Below, piece by piece: positions 10,010-18,968 of a stretch of 64,000 bases of DNA. The stretch lies in the NCBI GenBank assembly GCA_030426085.1, contig JAUHYW010000035.1, positions 1-64,000 of the forward strand. Direction: 5' to 3'. The DNA is from a bacterium (lineage in GTDB: Bacteria; Myxococcota_A; Bradymonadia; UBA7976; UBA1532). The number at the start of each line of letters is the position of its first letter. Position 1 is the first letter of the stretch. The translations under genes and the position numbers were made by a program. Below the pieces are notes generated by a model that ran no database searches, was not told where the DNA came from, and saw nothing but the letters and a program-made list of their open reading frames with translations.

Positions 10010-11146
10010 ATGTCCCGCCGCCTGTTCCTGCTGCTGCTCACCCTGGCCCTGACCGCCTGCGCCACCGCCGAGGAGAGCCTCGACTGGAGCGAGGGCGACG
10101 AGGCGCAGATCGGATCGCCGGGCGACGCGCTCGCCGAGAAGATCATCAACGGGCGGCTGACCTTCGACTTCCCCGCCGCGGGCATGCTGCGCACCGCCAC
10201 CGGGCTGTGCACCGCGACGCTGGTGCGCCCCACGGTGGTGCTCACCGCGGCCCACTGCGTCGACTACGCCTCGGCCGATCGCCCCGGGCAGCGGCTGGCG
10301 CAGTTCATCGTCGAGCACGGGCAGAGTCAGAGCTACGCGTTCGACGTCGACGGCATGGTCTCGTACGCCCGGGTGGGGCCGGGCACCGACGACATCGCGC
10401 TGCTGCGGCTGACCGACGCGGTGCCGGCGAACATCGCGACCCCGGTGCCCTTCGCCGATCGGCGTCCGCAGACCGGCGAGGCGGTGACCTGGTACGGCTA
10501 CGGCTGCCAGAACCGCGCCGGGCGGGACCAGTTCACCGGGCAGAAGCAGAAGATCGCGTTCGCCTTCCAGAACAGCAACAACTCGTGCCCCGGCGACAGC
10601 GGCGGCCCGACGGTCTTCGGGGCCGATGGCGCGGTGTTCCGGGTGACCAGCGGCTACAGCAGCCGGGGCGACATCTTCGGCGACGTGGTCGCCATGCGGG
10701 GCACGCTCGAGGCCCAGGCCAACGCGTGGAGCAGCTCGAACGGCGCCGGCAATGGCGGCGCGGGCGATGGCGGGGGCCAGGTCGACCCGCCCGACGTGAA
10801 CCCCCCGGCCGGCGACCGGCCGACCGTGCGCCGTACGCTCATCCAGGACGGCTGGCTGTTCGTCGAGTGGAGCCGGGTGGCCAGCGCGTCGAACTACTTG
10901 CAGTTCCTCGTCGCCGAGGGCAGCGACGGGCAGGTCGCCGCGTGGCTGTACCGCGAGGGCCCGGGCGACACCGCCGGCCCCGACTCGCTCTACGGGTACT
11001 TCGGCGCCAGCCGCCTGTGCAGCGCCATCCGCGATCAGGGTCGCCCGGCGGGGGTGTATCAGCTCTGGACCCAGATCTGGCCCGATCGAGACGACAGCCG
11101 GGCCGAGAGCGCCCGCTTCGGGCAGTCCATCCGCTGCCAGTTCTGA
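10010..11146 (+). CDS. Trypsin-like serine protease lipoprotein (S1)
   Basis: This 378-residue lipoprotein has the lipobox LTAC at residues 14-17 after a Leu-rich signal. A chymotrypsin-fold protease domain spans about 45-235, and its triad is complete: H82 in LTAAHC, D128 in DDIALLRL, S197 in CPGDSGGP. A Gly/Ala-rich linker (about 243-260) leads to a C-terminal module of about 115 residues with LFVEWSRVASASNYLQFLV, which looks fibronectin-III- or jelly-roll-like but is not identified. The Shine-Dalgarno GGAGG lies at 9999-10003, six bases before ATG. It sits alone, so the substrate is unknown; a secreted or outer-membrane degradative role is plausible for a predatory or saprophytic organism. 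Confidence 0.9.
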   Translation: MSRRLFLLLLTLALTACATAEESLDWSEGDEAQIGSPGDALAEKIINGRLTFDFPAAGMLRTATGLCTATLVRPTVVLTAAHCVDYASADRPGQRLAQFIVEHGQSQSYAFDVDGMVSYARVGPGTDDIALLRLTDAVPANIATPVPFADRRPQTGEAVTWYGYGCQNRAGRDQFTGQKQKIAFAFQNSNNSCPGDSGGPTVFGADGAVFRVTSGYSSRGDIFGDVVAMRGTLEAQANAWSSSNGAGNGGAGDGGGQVDPPDVNPPAGDRPTVRRTLIQDGWLFVEWSRVASASNYLQFLVAEGSDGQVAAWLYREGPGDTAGPDSLYGYFGASRLCSAIRDQGRPAGVYQLWTQIWPDRDDSRAESARFGQSIRCQF

Positions 11147-11365
11147 GGCGCGCCTCAGCCGCCCGCACGCCCCCCTTCATCCGGCCCGCCCCGCCCCACT
11201 TCCGGCCGGGCGGGTCGAATAAATTCCCCCGCCGCGGAACATCGCCCCCCGGGCTCTGTCGGACCCCGCGAATCCCGACATCGAGCAACGCCCGGCGCGC
11301 CGCCGACCGCCCCGCCCATCCCGGCGAGGGTCTCTGCGGGTGCCGTGCGCCCCGAGGAGGCCCCG

Positions 11366-12694
11366 ATGAACATCCCGAACACCGCCCTGGAGATCATCAC
11401 CCTGTTCCGCGGCACCGTGCTGGACGTACGGCACCTCGCCCCGGGCGAGCGCTTCACGATCGGCAGCGACGACGCCGACCTGCCCCTGGATCATCCGGCG
11501 CTGACCGGTGATCTGCCCCACGCCCTCGCCGGCCTCGACCCCGACGGCCGGGCCCGCGTCGACATCCTGCCCGGCGTCACCGCCAGCGTGCTGGTCGATG
11601 GCGCGGTGCACCCGGTGGAGCGGGCCGGCGGCCTGCGGCTGGTGCCCGGCCAGAAGGCCCGGGTCGACCTGGGGGAGACCGCGCTGCTCTTCGGCCTCGT
11701 GCGCCGGGCGGCGGACGTGCCCCGGGGCTCGCTCAACCTGCTCGATCGCGACGGCCGTCGCTTCTTCGGCGCCGCCGCCGCGCTGCATGCGGCGGTGCTG
11801 GCCATCGCCTTCTCGGTGCCGGTGCAGGCCGGCAGCCTCAACATGGACGGCTTCGAGTTCGAGAATCGCTGGGTCGACATCGAGCTCATGGCCGAGCAGG
11901 AGAAGCCCATCGAGGACTGGGCCAGTCAGATCCCGGAGGAGCCCGTCGACGAGGCCGGCGGGGGCGACGTGGAGACGACGTGGACCCGCAAAGAGCCGGT
12001 GCCGACCGGGAACGACGGCGCGCCGGCTCCCGGCGAGACCGAGGACGAGCGGGCCGTCAAGAAGCAGATCGCCCGGGACACCGCCGACGCGGTGGGGGAG
12101 GCGCTCGACGGGCTGATGCCCGGCGGCGACCTGGGCGCCTCGGCCCACGCGGCGCTGGACGGGCTCAACGGCGGTGACCGGGGGCAGGCGATGGCGCTCG
12201 GCGGCTGGGGCGATACGCTGAACCAGATCGGCGGCCCCGGCCTGCACCCCGGCCCGAGCGGCGGACCCAGCGTCGGGGTTCGCATCGCCACCCGCGGCGC
12301 CAAGGACGACCCCCGCTACGGTCGGGTACCCGGGGGCAAGATCCCCAAGAAGCCCAGCAAGCTGCCGATGGTCATCCCCCAGGAGCCGGACGTCATCGGC
12401 GGTCTGAGCCGGGATGAGATCCAGAAGGTCGTGCGCCGCAACCGCAACGCCGTGCGCTACTGCTACGAGAAGGAGCTGCAGTCGCACCCCGACCTCGAGG
12501 GCAAGGTGCGCATGAAGTTCATGGTGGGCGCCGACGGGCGGGTGCTGACCGCGGTGGCCCTCGACTCGACCCTCGGCGTGCCGGGCATCGACCGCTGCAT
12601 CGCCCAGCGCATGCGCACCTGGCAGTTCCCCGCGGTGCGCGGCGGCGGCGCGGTGGTGGTGACCTACCCCTTCCTGTTCCGGTCCGGCCGCTGA
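11366..12694 (+). CDS. FHA-like/TM/AgmX-PglI C-terminal domain protein
   Basis: The protein has 442 residues. The N-terminal part (about 1-120) has a weak FHA-like beta pattern (GERFTIGSDDADLPL, LGETALLFG). One hydrophobic segment lies near 132-153 (FFGAAAALHAAVLAIAFSVPV), followed by an acidic, Gly-rich linker. The C-terminal ~95 residues (from 346) match the AgmX/PglI domain of myxobacterial gliding proteins: LSRDEIQKVVRRNRNAVRYC, then LEGKVRMKFMV and CIAQRMRTWQFP. This domain is TonB-like and probably binds periplasmic or outer-membrane partners. The start ATG follows GAGGAGG by 5 bases; 21 bases of upstream frame were dropped. Involvement in motility or in an energy-transducing complex is inferred from the family only. 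Confidence 0.88.
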   Translation: MNIPNTALEIITLFRGTVLDVRHLAPGERFTIGSDDADLPLDHPALTGDLPHALAGLDPDGRARVDILPGVTASVLVDGAVHPVERAGGLRLVPGQKARVDLGETALLFGLVRRAADVPRGSLNLLDRDGRRFFGAAAALHAAVLAIAFSVPVQAGSLNMDGFEFENRWVDIELMAEQEKPIEDWASQIPEEPVDEAGGGDVETTWTRKEPVPTGNDGAPAPGETEDERAVKKQIARDTADAVGEALDGLMPGGDLGASAHAALDGLNGGDRGQAMALGGWGDTLNQIGGPGLHPGPSGGPSVGVRIATRGAKDDPRYGRVPGGKIPKKPSKLPMVIPQEPDVIGGLSRDEIQKVVRRNRNAVRYCYEKELQSHPDLEGKVRMKFMVGADGRVLTAVALDSTLGVPGIDRCIAQRMRTWQFPAVRGGGAVVVTYPFLFRSGR

Positions 12695-12740
12695 GCCCTT
12701 CCGCTCCAGCCGTCGAGCCGGAGCCCCCGCCTTCCCCGAC

Positions 12741-12792
12741 CTTCGAAAAGAGCGCGGCCCGATGGATCGTCGATCCACCGGGCCACTTCGAA
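12741..12792. terminator. Bidirectional hairpin between convergent genes
   Basis: GGCCCGATGGATCG (12756-12769) and CGATCCACCGGGCC (12771-12784) form a stem with one mismatch. It is nested inside an outer CTTCGAA/TTCGAAG pair. The hairpin lies between the AgmX-domain gene and the end of infC, so it could stop transcription from both sides. There is no U-tract on either strand. Confidence 0.6.
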
Positions 12793-12823
12793 GCTCCGCG
12801 CGTCCGAGGACGCGCCCCTCACA

Positions 12824-13369
12824 TCACGACGCCGCCTCGCCGGGCTCGAGCAGGATCGAGACCGCGCGACCCTCGGCCTGGGGCGGGCCGGCCGTGCGGG
12901 CGAGATCGCCCAACCCCTCGACCAGCTCACGCATCTGGGCCTTCCAGCGGTGCACCAGACCCCGCTCGCGGCCGCGCAGGCGCATGACCAGGCGCACTTT
13001 GTCGCCCTTGCGCAGGAACGTCTTGGCCCGGCGCAGCTTGGTCTCGAGGTCGTGGGTGTCGGTCTTGGGCCGGAGCTGCACGATCTTGAGCTGCGGCGTC
13101 TGCGACTTCTGGGCCGACTTGCGCTTGCTCTGCTCGTAGCGGAACTTGCCGTAGTCCATGACCCGGCAGACCGGCGGGCGGGCGTTGGGCGCGACCTCGA
13201 CCAGATCGAGGCCGCGGTCCCGGGCGATGAGCCGGCCGCGGTCGGGGGTCATGATGCCGAGCTGTTCACCGTCTTCGTCCACCACCCGGATCTTGGGGAT
13301 GCGGATGTGGTCGTTGACGCGGTGATCGTACTGAGGGGTGGGGGGGCGGCGGAGACGTCGTCGTCGGAT
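12824..13369 (-). CDS. infC: Translation initiation factor IF-3, predicted ATC start
   Basis: IF-3 binds the 30S subunit and proofreads start codon and initiator tRNA. The domains are intact: IF3-N with VNDHIRIPKIRVVDEDGEQLG, the DLVEVAPNARPPVCRVMDYGKFRYEQ linker block, and IF3-C with KIVQLRPKTDTHDLETKLRRAKTFLRKGDKV. No ATG, GTG or TTG sits at the family-expected position. A perfect GGAGG on the minus strand (13375-13379) lies 5 bases before an in-frame ATC (13369-13367), giving a 181-residue protein that begins just before the conserved core. Unusual start codons are well known for infC and are used for autoregulation. The frame is open back to an ATG at 13483, but those 38 residues do not resemble IF-3. 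No rpmI or rplT follows, unlike the usual infC-rpmI-rplT order. Confidence 0.93.
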   Translation of the reverse strand: MRRRRLRRPPTPQYDHRVNDHIRIPKIRVVDEDGEQLGIMTPDRGRLIARDRGLDLVEVAPNARPPVCRVMDYGKFRYEQSKRKSAQKSQTPQLKIVQLRPKTDTHDLETKLRRAKTFLRKGDKVRLVMRLRGRERGLVHRWKAQMRELVEGLGDLARTAGPPQAEGRAVSILLEPGEAAS

Positions 13370-13379
13370 GGGAACCTCC
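13367..13379 (-). promoter_or_regulatory. infC ribosome binding site and ATC start codon
   Basis: On the minus strand the sequence reads GGAGGTTCCCATC. The Shine-Dalgarno is perfect and the spacing of 5 bases is good, while the start codon is ATC. Weak start codons let IF-3 repress its own translation, because IF-3 discriminates against them; that is established for E. coli (AUU) and inferred here. Confidence 0.75.
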
Positions 13380-13531
13380 AGAGTGAGAGGACTCTCGCCA
13401 TTCGAGTTCGACGATGCGGTGTGCGTCGGCTTCGAGAGCCCTCGGGTGTCATTTGAACGCCGCCGGAGCGGCGGTGACCCCAACGGGGTCGGGTGTGCCG
13501 GGGAGGGACGCCCCCGGCGGGCGGGCCGCCG

Positions 13532-14497
13532 TCAGGCGGCGTCTTCCGTCACTTCTTCGAGCAGCTTGAGCGCCTTTGGTCGCAGGGTCGACCAGATGAA
13601 GTCGTAGACGTCGAACATGTCGCGCGGGGGGTGGTCGGCCTCGGTCAGCTTCTCGCCGACCGCCTCGGCCATGCGCCGGAACCGCTCGTACAGCCCGGCG
13701 TTGGGCAGCTTGTTGTACGGCAGCCGGGGGGCCATCCACTCGGCCTGCTTGCGGAAGACGCTGGGCTTGACCACGACGTGCGTCGCGGGCTCCATCAGCG
13801 CCGGCAGGGCGGTGGCGAGGGGCCAGGTCACCTTGCCCGAGCGGTCGTGGTCGAGCACGGCCATGAACCGGGTGAACCGGTCGAAGAAGGCCGACTCGCC
13901 GTGCAGCAGGTCGCGCACGGCCACCGCGAAGTCGTCGTAGAGCGACTCGGGCAGGTCGACGAGCACCGACTTGTCCCGGGTGCTGCACAGGCTGGTGGCG
14001 TCGAGCACCTCGCGCACGGTGGTGACCACCGCGGCGCCGTCGCCGTTCTCGATGAGCATCTCGAGTCGGGCCTGACCGAGCATGCGCCGGGCGTCCTCGA
14101 TGGCCGGCTCGCGGTGGCGCTTGCGGCGCTTGTCGTGGCCCCGGATGGTCTTGATGTACTCCGGATCCTGGAAGCCGAGCGGGAACAGCTTCATGAAGAT
14201 CTTGAGCTGGTCGTCGAGGGTGACCTTGTCGCTGCGGCTCGGCTTGGGCGCCGGCGGGTTCTCGAACGAGTGCCCGTCGAGCTGCGAGGCGAGCTGCCGG
14301 GCGACCCGGGTGGCGACATCGAGCGGCTTGTCGGCCGGCTCCATGAAGTGGCAGAACTTGGCCGGGAACGCGCGCATCCGGCCGTCCTGGAACAAGTACC
14401 GGTTCTTCTTGCGTCCGGCCCGCGCCATGATGGCCAGACCCCACTCGGGGCGCTTGGAGTGGATGTAGAGCGTGGGAAGGCCCTCGGCGTGTTCCAT
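13532..14497 (-). CDS. Conserved hypothetical protein, DUF3553-like N-terminus
   Basis: The product is a 321-residue soluble protein with no signal peptide or membrane segment. The first 50 residues (RPEWGLAIMARAGRKKNRYLF, then FQDGRMRAFPAKFCHFMEP) resemble the small beta domain (DUF3553) found at the ends of some helicases; this is a resemblance by eye only. The rest is predicted helical, with ARRMLGQARLEMLIENGDGA and several Trp/Phe-rich segments (FFDRFTRFMAVLDHDRSGKVTWPLATALPAL). The start chosen is the ATG of MEHAEGL; an upstream in-frame ATG at 14557 adds 20 unconvincing residues. A good promoter lies at 14665-14693. I cannot assign a function. Confidence 0.7.
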   Translation of the reverse strand: MEHAEGLPTLYIHSKRPEWGLAIMARAGRKKNRYLFQDGRMRAFPAKFCHFMEPADKPLDVATRVARQLASQLDGHSFENPPAPKPSRSDKVTLDDQLKIFMKLFPLGFQDPEYIKTIRGHDKRRKRHREPAIEDARRMLGQARLEMLIENGDGAAVVTTVREVLDATSLCSTRDKSVLVDLPESLYDDFAVAVRDLLHGESAFFDRFTRFMAVLDHDRSGKVTWPLATALPALMEPATHVVVKPSVFRKQAEWMAPRLPYNKLPNAGLYERFRRMAEAVGEKLTEADHPPRDMFDVYDFIWSTLRPKALKLLEEVTEDAA

Positions 14498-14664
14498 GCA
14501 GTAGCCTCGTCGTCGGGTCGGACGCCAGAGTCGGTGATGTGCGGCCCACGCCGACAATCGGGCGGGGGCCTTTTACTTGCGCGGCCGTGGGCTCGGTCGA
14601 GCCGGGCGTCGAATCGGATGCGGAGTCGATCCGGATTCGTCACACGGCGCCATGCGCGGCCGGT

Positions 14665-14693
14665 AGGATACCACACGCAAATATTCAACTCAA
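14665..14693 (-). promoter_or_regulatory. Predicted sigma70-type promoter TTGAGT-N17-TATCCT
   Basis: On the minus strand a TTGAGT box (14688-14693) is followed after 17 bases by TATCCT (14665-14670), in a locally AT-rich stretch. It would start transcription near 14657, leaving a leader of about 160 bases before the hypothetical gene at 14497. Confidence 0.5.
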
Positions 14694-14782
14694 AGGGTGG
14701 CTCCCTGCCATCGGGGCCGTTATCGGGGGCCGCGCGCCGGGCCGCCCTCGCCGGCTCCTGCCATCGGGCGGTCGGCGGGCGC

Positions 14783-15637
14783 TCAGGCGGGCTCGTCGGC
14801 GGGCGGGATGGGGCCTCCGCCGTCCCGCACGGCGACCGCCGCCGCGAACCCGTGGGCTGCGGCGTGCTCTCTGAACCACACGCCCTCCGGCGAGTGGCGG
14901 GTGACGCCGTCGAAGAGCGTCGCGAGGGTCTGGGCCTGGGGCAGCCCCATCTGGTCGACCGCCTGGTTGACGACGAGCTTGTGCATCATGAGCTGGTTCT
15001 TCGGCACCCCCGCGATGCGCTCGGCGAGCGCGTCGACCCGGGCGTCGAGCGCGTCGGCCGGCACCGCCTCGAGCACCAGCCCCATGTCGGCCGCCGCCCG
15101 CCCGTCGATCAGGTCGCCGGTGAACAGCATGCGTTTGGCCCGCTCGGCGCCGATCCGGTAGACCCACATCGCGGTCGTCGGGCAGCCCCAGACCCGGGCC
15201 GGGGGGTAGCCGATGCGGGCGTCCTCGGCCATCAGCACCAGGTCGCAGCACAGCGCGATGTCGCTGCCCCCGGCGACCGCGTAGCCGTGCACCTTGGCGA
15301 TGGTCGGGGTGTGGCATCGCCATAGGCTCATGAAGTCGTCGGTCCACCGGCGCATCATCCGGTAGTCGAGGGTCGGGTCCCACGGCATCGCCTGGGCGCC
15401 GGTGCCCTGCTCGGCGAACTCTTTGAGGTCGTAGCCCGCGCAGAAGGCCCGCCCGGCGCCCTCGACGATGATGACGTGCACCGCGGGGTCGGCGTCGGCG
15501 GCTTCGACGGCGGCCCGCAGCGCGCCGGGCATCTCGGCCGAGATGGCGTTGAGCCGGTCGGGGCGGTCGAGGCGGACGCGGGCGATGGGGCCGTCGACGC
15601 GCAGCGCGATCGGGCTCGGCCGGGGTTCGGGGTCCAT
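14783..15637 (-). CDS. Enoyl-CoA hydratase/isomerase family (crotonase)
   Basis: This 284-residue crotonase-fold protein shows [15 protein letters not shown] (first oxyanion-hole strand), then [20 protein letters not shown] (second oxyanion-hole Gly and the helix), and [13 protein letters not shown] where hydratases carry the second catalytic Glu. That Glu is not obvious (YPPARVWG), so the reaction could be isomerisation, hydrolysis or decarboxylation instead of hydration. The C-terminal helices with [20 protein letters not shown] are typical of acyl-CoA partners in beta-oxidation-type pathways. AAAGGA lies about 7-12 bases before the ATG. It is divergent from the S1-domain gene. Confidence 0.88.
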   Translation of the reverse strand: MDPEPRPSPIALRVDGPIARVRLDRPDRLNAISAEMPGALRAAVEAADADPAVHVIIVEGAGRAFCAGYDLKEFAEQGTGAQAMPWDPTLDYRMMRRWTDDFMSLWRCHTPTIAKVHGYAVAGGSDIALCCDLVLMAEDARIGYPPARVWGCPTTAMWVYRIGAERAKRMLFTGDLIDGRAAADMGLVLEAVPADALDARVDALAERIAGVPKNQLMMHKLVVNQAVDQMGLPQAQTLATLFDGVTRHSPEGVWFREHAAAHGFAAAVAVRDGGGPIPPADEPA

Positions 15638-15740
15638 GGTCGTCGTCCTTTCGCGGCTTCGGGGGGGCCGGTCACCGTGGCGCGATGTCGGCAGGTGTGC
15701 TAGACCGCCCCATTCACGCCCGTGACCGCAGGAGGAGCGC

Positions 15741-17966
15741 GTGAGCGAGAGCACGCCCGCCGCCGTCGAGACTCTGCTGACCCTGCCCGAACTGCAAGCC
15801 CGACTCGACGCCCGCCCGCTGACCGCCGGCGCGCTGGTGCGGGGGCGGATCGTCTCCGCCGACGACGACGGGGTGCTCGTCGACGTCGACGGCACCCGGG
15901 GCGTCGCGCCCCGCGACGAGTTCGCCGAGGCCCCGACCCCGGGCAGCGAGGTCGAGCTGTACGTCGACGCGCCCGACGCCGAGCCGGTGGGCCTCAGCCG
16001 GCACAAGGCGGTCCGGCTGGCGCTGTGGCGCTGGCTGGAGGAGCTGCGCCGATCGGGCGAGACGGTGTCGGCGACGGTCATCGCCGATCGGGGCGGCGAT
16101 CTGGCGGTGGACGTGGGCGGTATCAAGGCGACCCTGCCCCGCCGCGAGCTGGCCCCCCGTCGCAGTCGGGAGACGGCCGATCTGCTGGGCGAGACCTTCG
16201 AGGTGCGGGTTCAGCGCATCCGGGAGAAGAAGGGGCAGGTGCTCGTCAGCGAGCGGGCGCCGGTCGTCGCCGACCGGGCCGAGCTGAAGGCCCAGACCCT
16301 GGCCACCCTCGAGCCGGGGCAGCTCGTCGAGGGCGAGGTGGTGCGGCTGGTCAAGTTCGGGGCCTTCGTCGACATCGGCGGCACCGACGGGCTGCTGCAC
16401 ATCAACGACATGAGCTATCGCCGGCTGCGCCACCCGTCCGAGGTGGTCGACGTGGGCGACGTGATCACGGTCAAGGTGCTGCGCTACGACGCCGAGTCGG
16501 AGAAGATCTCGCTGGGCCTCAAGCAGACCCTGCCCGACCCCTGGAGCCAGGCCGAGGAGCGCTATCCGCCGGGCACCCCCGTGTCGGGGCAGGTGGTGGG
16601 GCTGACCAAGTTCGGCGCGTTCGTCATGCTGCCCGACGGCATCGAGGGGCTGGCCCACATCTCGGAGATGGCCTGGGGCAAGACCGTGCAGCGCCCGGGC
16701 GACGTGGTGAAGAAGGGCGAGACGGTCGACGCGTGGGTGGTCCGGGTCGACGCCGAGCAGAAGCGGCTGGGGCTGACCCTGCTCGATCCGGCCGAGAACC
16801 CGTGGACGGCGCTCGCCGAGCGGCTGCCGATCGGCAGCACGGTCGAGACCACCGTCGCCCGGGTGGCCGACTTCGGCATCTTCGTGAGCCTCGACGACGA
16901 GAACGGGCTCGACGGGCTGGTGCACCAGAACGACTTCTCGTGGGGCCCGATGACCCGCCACCCGCGGGACGTCTACCAGCCGGGGCAGCCGGTCGAGGTG
17001 ATGGTGCTCGGCATCGAGCCCGAGCGGGGTCGGGCGACGCTGGGCATCAAGCAGCTGCACGCCGATCTGGCCTCGGAGCTGATCCGCAACTACACCGTGG
17101 GCCAGACGATCGAGGGCACGGTCACCAGCCTCCAGGACTTCGGCGCCTTCGTGGAGTTGGAGCCGGGGCTGGAGGGGCTGATCCCGATCAGCGCGATGTC
17201 GATGGAGCACGTCGAGCACCCCGAGGACATGCTGAAGGCGGGCGAGGCGGTCACCGCGACGATCACCCGCATCGACGCGGTCGAGCGCAAGGTGAGCCTG
17301 AGCCTGATCGGCCACGCCCAGCCGGTCCGCCCGGCGGACGAGGCCGAAGCCGCAGCGCCCGAGCCCGAAGCCGACGCGCCGGAGCCCGAGGCCGAAGCCG
17401 CTACGCCCGAAGCCGCTGCGCCCGAGCCCGAAGCCGCTGCGCCCGAAGCCGAGGTCGCTGCGCCCGAGCCTGAGCCCGAAGCCGCTGCGCCCGAAGCCGA
17501 GGTCGCTGCGCCCGAGCCCGAAGCCGGCGAGGCCGCTGCGCCCGAGCCGGAGGAGCCCGAGAGCGACACCGGCACCGCGCCGTACGGGGCGGCGGTCGAC
17601 ACCCCGCCGGCCGACGCGGCGCCCGCGGCCACCCCGCCCGAGCCGGCGCCCAAGGGCGAGACCGCGCCGTTCGCGGCCGTGCCCGACGCGCCGAAGAGCC
17701 CCCCGGCTTCGAAGCCCGAGCGCACGCTGGGCGGGCTGGGCGGCCTCGGTGGGCTGAAGGGCGGCGGGCTGACCGGGGGCTTGAAGGGCCTCTCCGGCGG
17801 CAAGAGCCCGCTCAGCGGGCTGAAGGGCGGCCTGACCGGCGGCTTGAAGGGGCTGTCCGGGGTGAAGGCCGCCGAGCCGAAGCCGGACGCTGAGCCGAAG
17901 CCGGACGCCGAGTCGAAGCCGGACGCCGAGTCGAAGCCGGACGGAGAGGACGGGCGGGGCGTTTGA
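15741..17966 (+). CDS. S1 RNA-binding-domain protein, six repeats and long low-complexity tail
   Basis: This 741-residue protein contains six consecutive OB-fold S1 domains: about 25-75, 95-160, 190-260, 275-345, 362-437 and 450-525. Domains 3, 4 and 6 carry the strong VxFGAFV signature; domains 1 and 2 are degenerate, as in ribosomal protein S1, where they anchor to the ribosome. It may be the cell's S1 (RpsA) or a paralogue. After residue 530 the tail is unusual: about 110 residues of AAPEPEAE repeats, then a Gly/Leu/Lys segment ([20 protein letters not shown]) and KPDAE repeats. A perfect GGAGGA lies 5-10 bases before the GTG start. The tail is repeat DNA with the same codon bias as its neighbours, so expansion in place is likely. 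Confidence 0.88.
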   Translation: MSESTPAAVETLLTLPELQARLDARPLTAGALVRGRIVSADDDGVLVDVDGTRGVAPRDEFAEAPTPGSEVELYVDAPDAEPVGLSRHKAVRLALWRWLEELRRSGETVSATVIADRGGDLAVDVGGIKATLPRRELAPRRSRETADLLGETFEVRVQRIREKKGQVLVSERAPVVADRAELKAQTLATLEPGQLVEGEVVRLVKFGAFVDIGGTDGLLHINDMSYRRLRHPSEVVDVGDVITVKVLRYDAESEKISLGLKQTLPDPWSQAEERYPPGTPVSGQVVGLTKFGAFVMLPDGIEGLAHISEMAWGKTVQRPGDVVKKGETVDAWVVRVDAEQKRLGLTLLDPAENPWTALAERLPIGSTVETTVARVADFGIFVSLDDENGLDGLVHQNDFSWGPMTRHPRDVYQPGQPVEVMVLGIEPERGRATLGIKQLHADLASELIRNYTVGQTIEGTVTSLQDFGAFVELEPGLEGLIPISAMSMEHVEHPEDMLKAGEAVTATITRIDAVERKVSLSLIGHAQPVRPADEAEAAAPEPEADAPEPEAEAATPEAAAPEPEAAAPEAEVAAPEPEPEAAAPEAEVAAPEPEAGEAAAPEPEEPESDTGTAPYGAAVDTPPADAAPAATPPEPAPKGETAPFAAVPDAPKSPPASKPERTLGGLGGLGGLKGGGLTGGLKGLSGGKSPLSGLKGGLTGGLKGLSGVKAAEPKPDAEPKPDAESKPDAESKPDGEDGRGV

Positions 17967-17987
17967 TGAGCCCGCCCTCGAGGGGGC

Positions 17988-18602
17988 TCAAGGCGCGCCG
18001 CGCAGCGTGATGCCGGCCAGGAAGGCGTCGGCGTTCGACCGCCAGTCGGCGGCGGCCACCTCGGCGGCCGTGCCCCGCACCGCGTACTCCAGGTGCACCA
18101 GCCGGCCCCGATCGGCGGGCAGCACGAAGGTGTAGCCGAGCGTGCGCACTTCGAGCGGGATGACGCTGGCCACGCCCTGAGCCTCGGCGTCCTGCACCAC
18201 CGACCACCGCCGCACGCACAGGGGCCCGAAGCGGTCGTCGAGGCGCACGTCGAGCTCGTCGACCCGGTAGCGCTCGTCCTCGAACCCGCGCTTCACCATG
18301 CGCGACATCTGGTCGCCGAAGTCCACCGCGTCCCCGAATCGGAAAGGGTGTCGCCCCGCGTGCACCGTGATGGTCTCCACGAAGGTCGAGATCCCCCGGC
18401 GGGCGACGAGCGCGTAGGCCTGATTCTCGGCGTTCTCCCGCACGACCCAGCCCTCGCCCTCGGGCAGCAGGAACCGGAAGCCCCGGCGCACGACGACCCG
18501 CTCCTCGGCGTACCCCCCGCCTCCGCCGCAGCCGGGCAGGGCGAGCGACGCGGGGGCGGTGAGCGCGCACAGGAGCGCCAGGTGCCCTGCTCGACGGTTC
18601 AT
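17988..18602 (-). CDS. Predicted lipoprotein of unknown function
   Basis: The product has 204 residues with a lipoprotein signal (HLALLCALTAPASLALPGC, lipobox near residue 25) followed by a Gly-rich spacer. The mature part is a single alpha/beta domain with FLLPEGEGWVVRENAENQAYAL, AGRHPFRFGDAVDFGDQMSR and VLPADRGRLVHLEYAVRG. The pattern resembles small envelope proteins with an LpqN/DUF-type stress-sensing fold, but I do not recognise a family. It stands alone, divergent from the 85-codon gene at 18704. Confidence 0.75.
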   Translation of the reverse strand: MNRRAGHLALLCALTAPASLALPGCGGGGGYAEERVVVRRGFRFLLPEGEGWVVRENAENQAYALVARRGISTFVETITVHAGRHPFRFGDAVDFGDQMSRMVKRGFEDERYRVDELDVRLDDRFGPLCVRRWSVVQDAEAQGVASVIPLEVRTLGYTFVLPADRGRLVHLEYAVRGTAAEVAAADWRSNADAFLAGITLRGAP

Positions 18603-18709
18603 CGGCGACCTCCCCCCGGTGTGCCATCCAGGATAGCCCCGCCGGGCGTCGGTGATCGAGGCCGCCGACGCCGGTCTGCGCTACGCTGGGTCGGTGGGAG
18701 GGGGTGGCC

Positions 18710-18961
18710 GTGTGGACTGATGGGCCGGACTATCACGCGCTGAAGCAGCGGGCGACGGCCGAGTGGTTGACCGCGGGCCCCGACTCGGGCGGCGTGGAAG
18801 GGCTCCTGCTCGTCGAGGATCAGGTCTGGTGGTTCGTCGCCGACTGGACCCCCCGGGTGTACGGGGTGCCGACGTCGGCGGGCGCCTTCCTCGAGCGCTA
18901 CGGGGACGATGAGCGCCGGGGGTATCGGGAGGCGGTCGCCTTCCTGCGGGCCCGTGGCTGA
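18710..18961 (+). CDS. Small hypothetical protein
   Basis: The product has about 83 residues. GVEGLLLVEDQVWWFVADWT followed by a helical AGAFLERYGDDERRGYREAVAFL suggests a compact alpha/beta fold. GGGAGG at 18696-18701 favours the GTG at 18710 (8-base spacing) over the in-frame GTG at 18704. It ends 7 bases before the convergent YCII gene. Function unknown; it has the size and composition of small immunity or antitoxin proteins, but no partner is present. Confidence 0.6.
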   Translation: MWTDGPDYHALKQRATAEWLTAGPDSGGVEGLLLVEDQVWWFVADWTPRVYGVPTSAGAFLERYGDDERRGYREAVAFLRARG

Positions 18962-18968
18962 GCCCGGG

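Noticed and set aside
13370-13483. An N-terminal extension of IF-3 from ATG 13483
   Set aside because: The 38 extra residues do not resemble IF-3 and are followed by a perfect Shine-Dalgarno positioned for ATC 13369.
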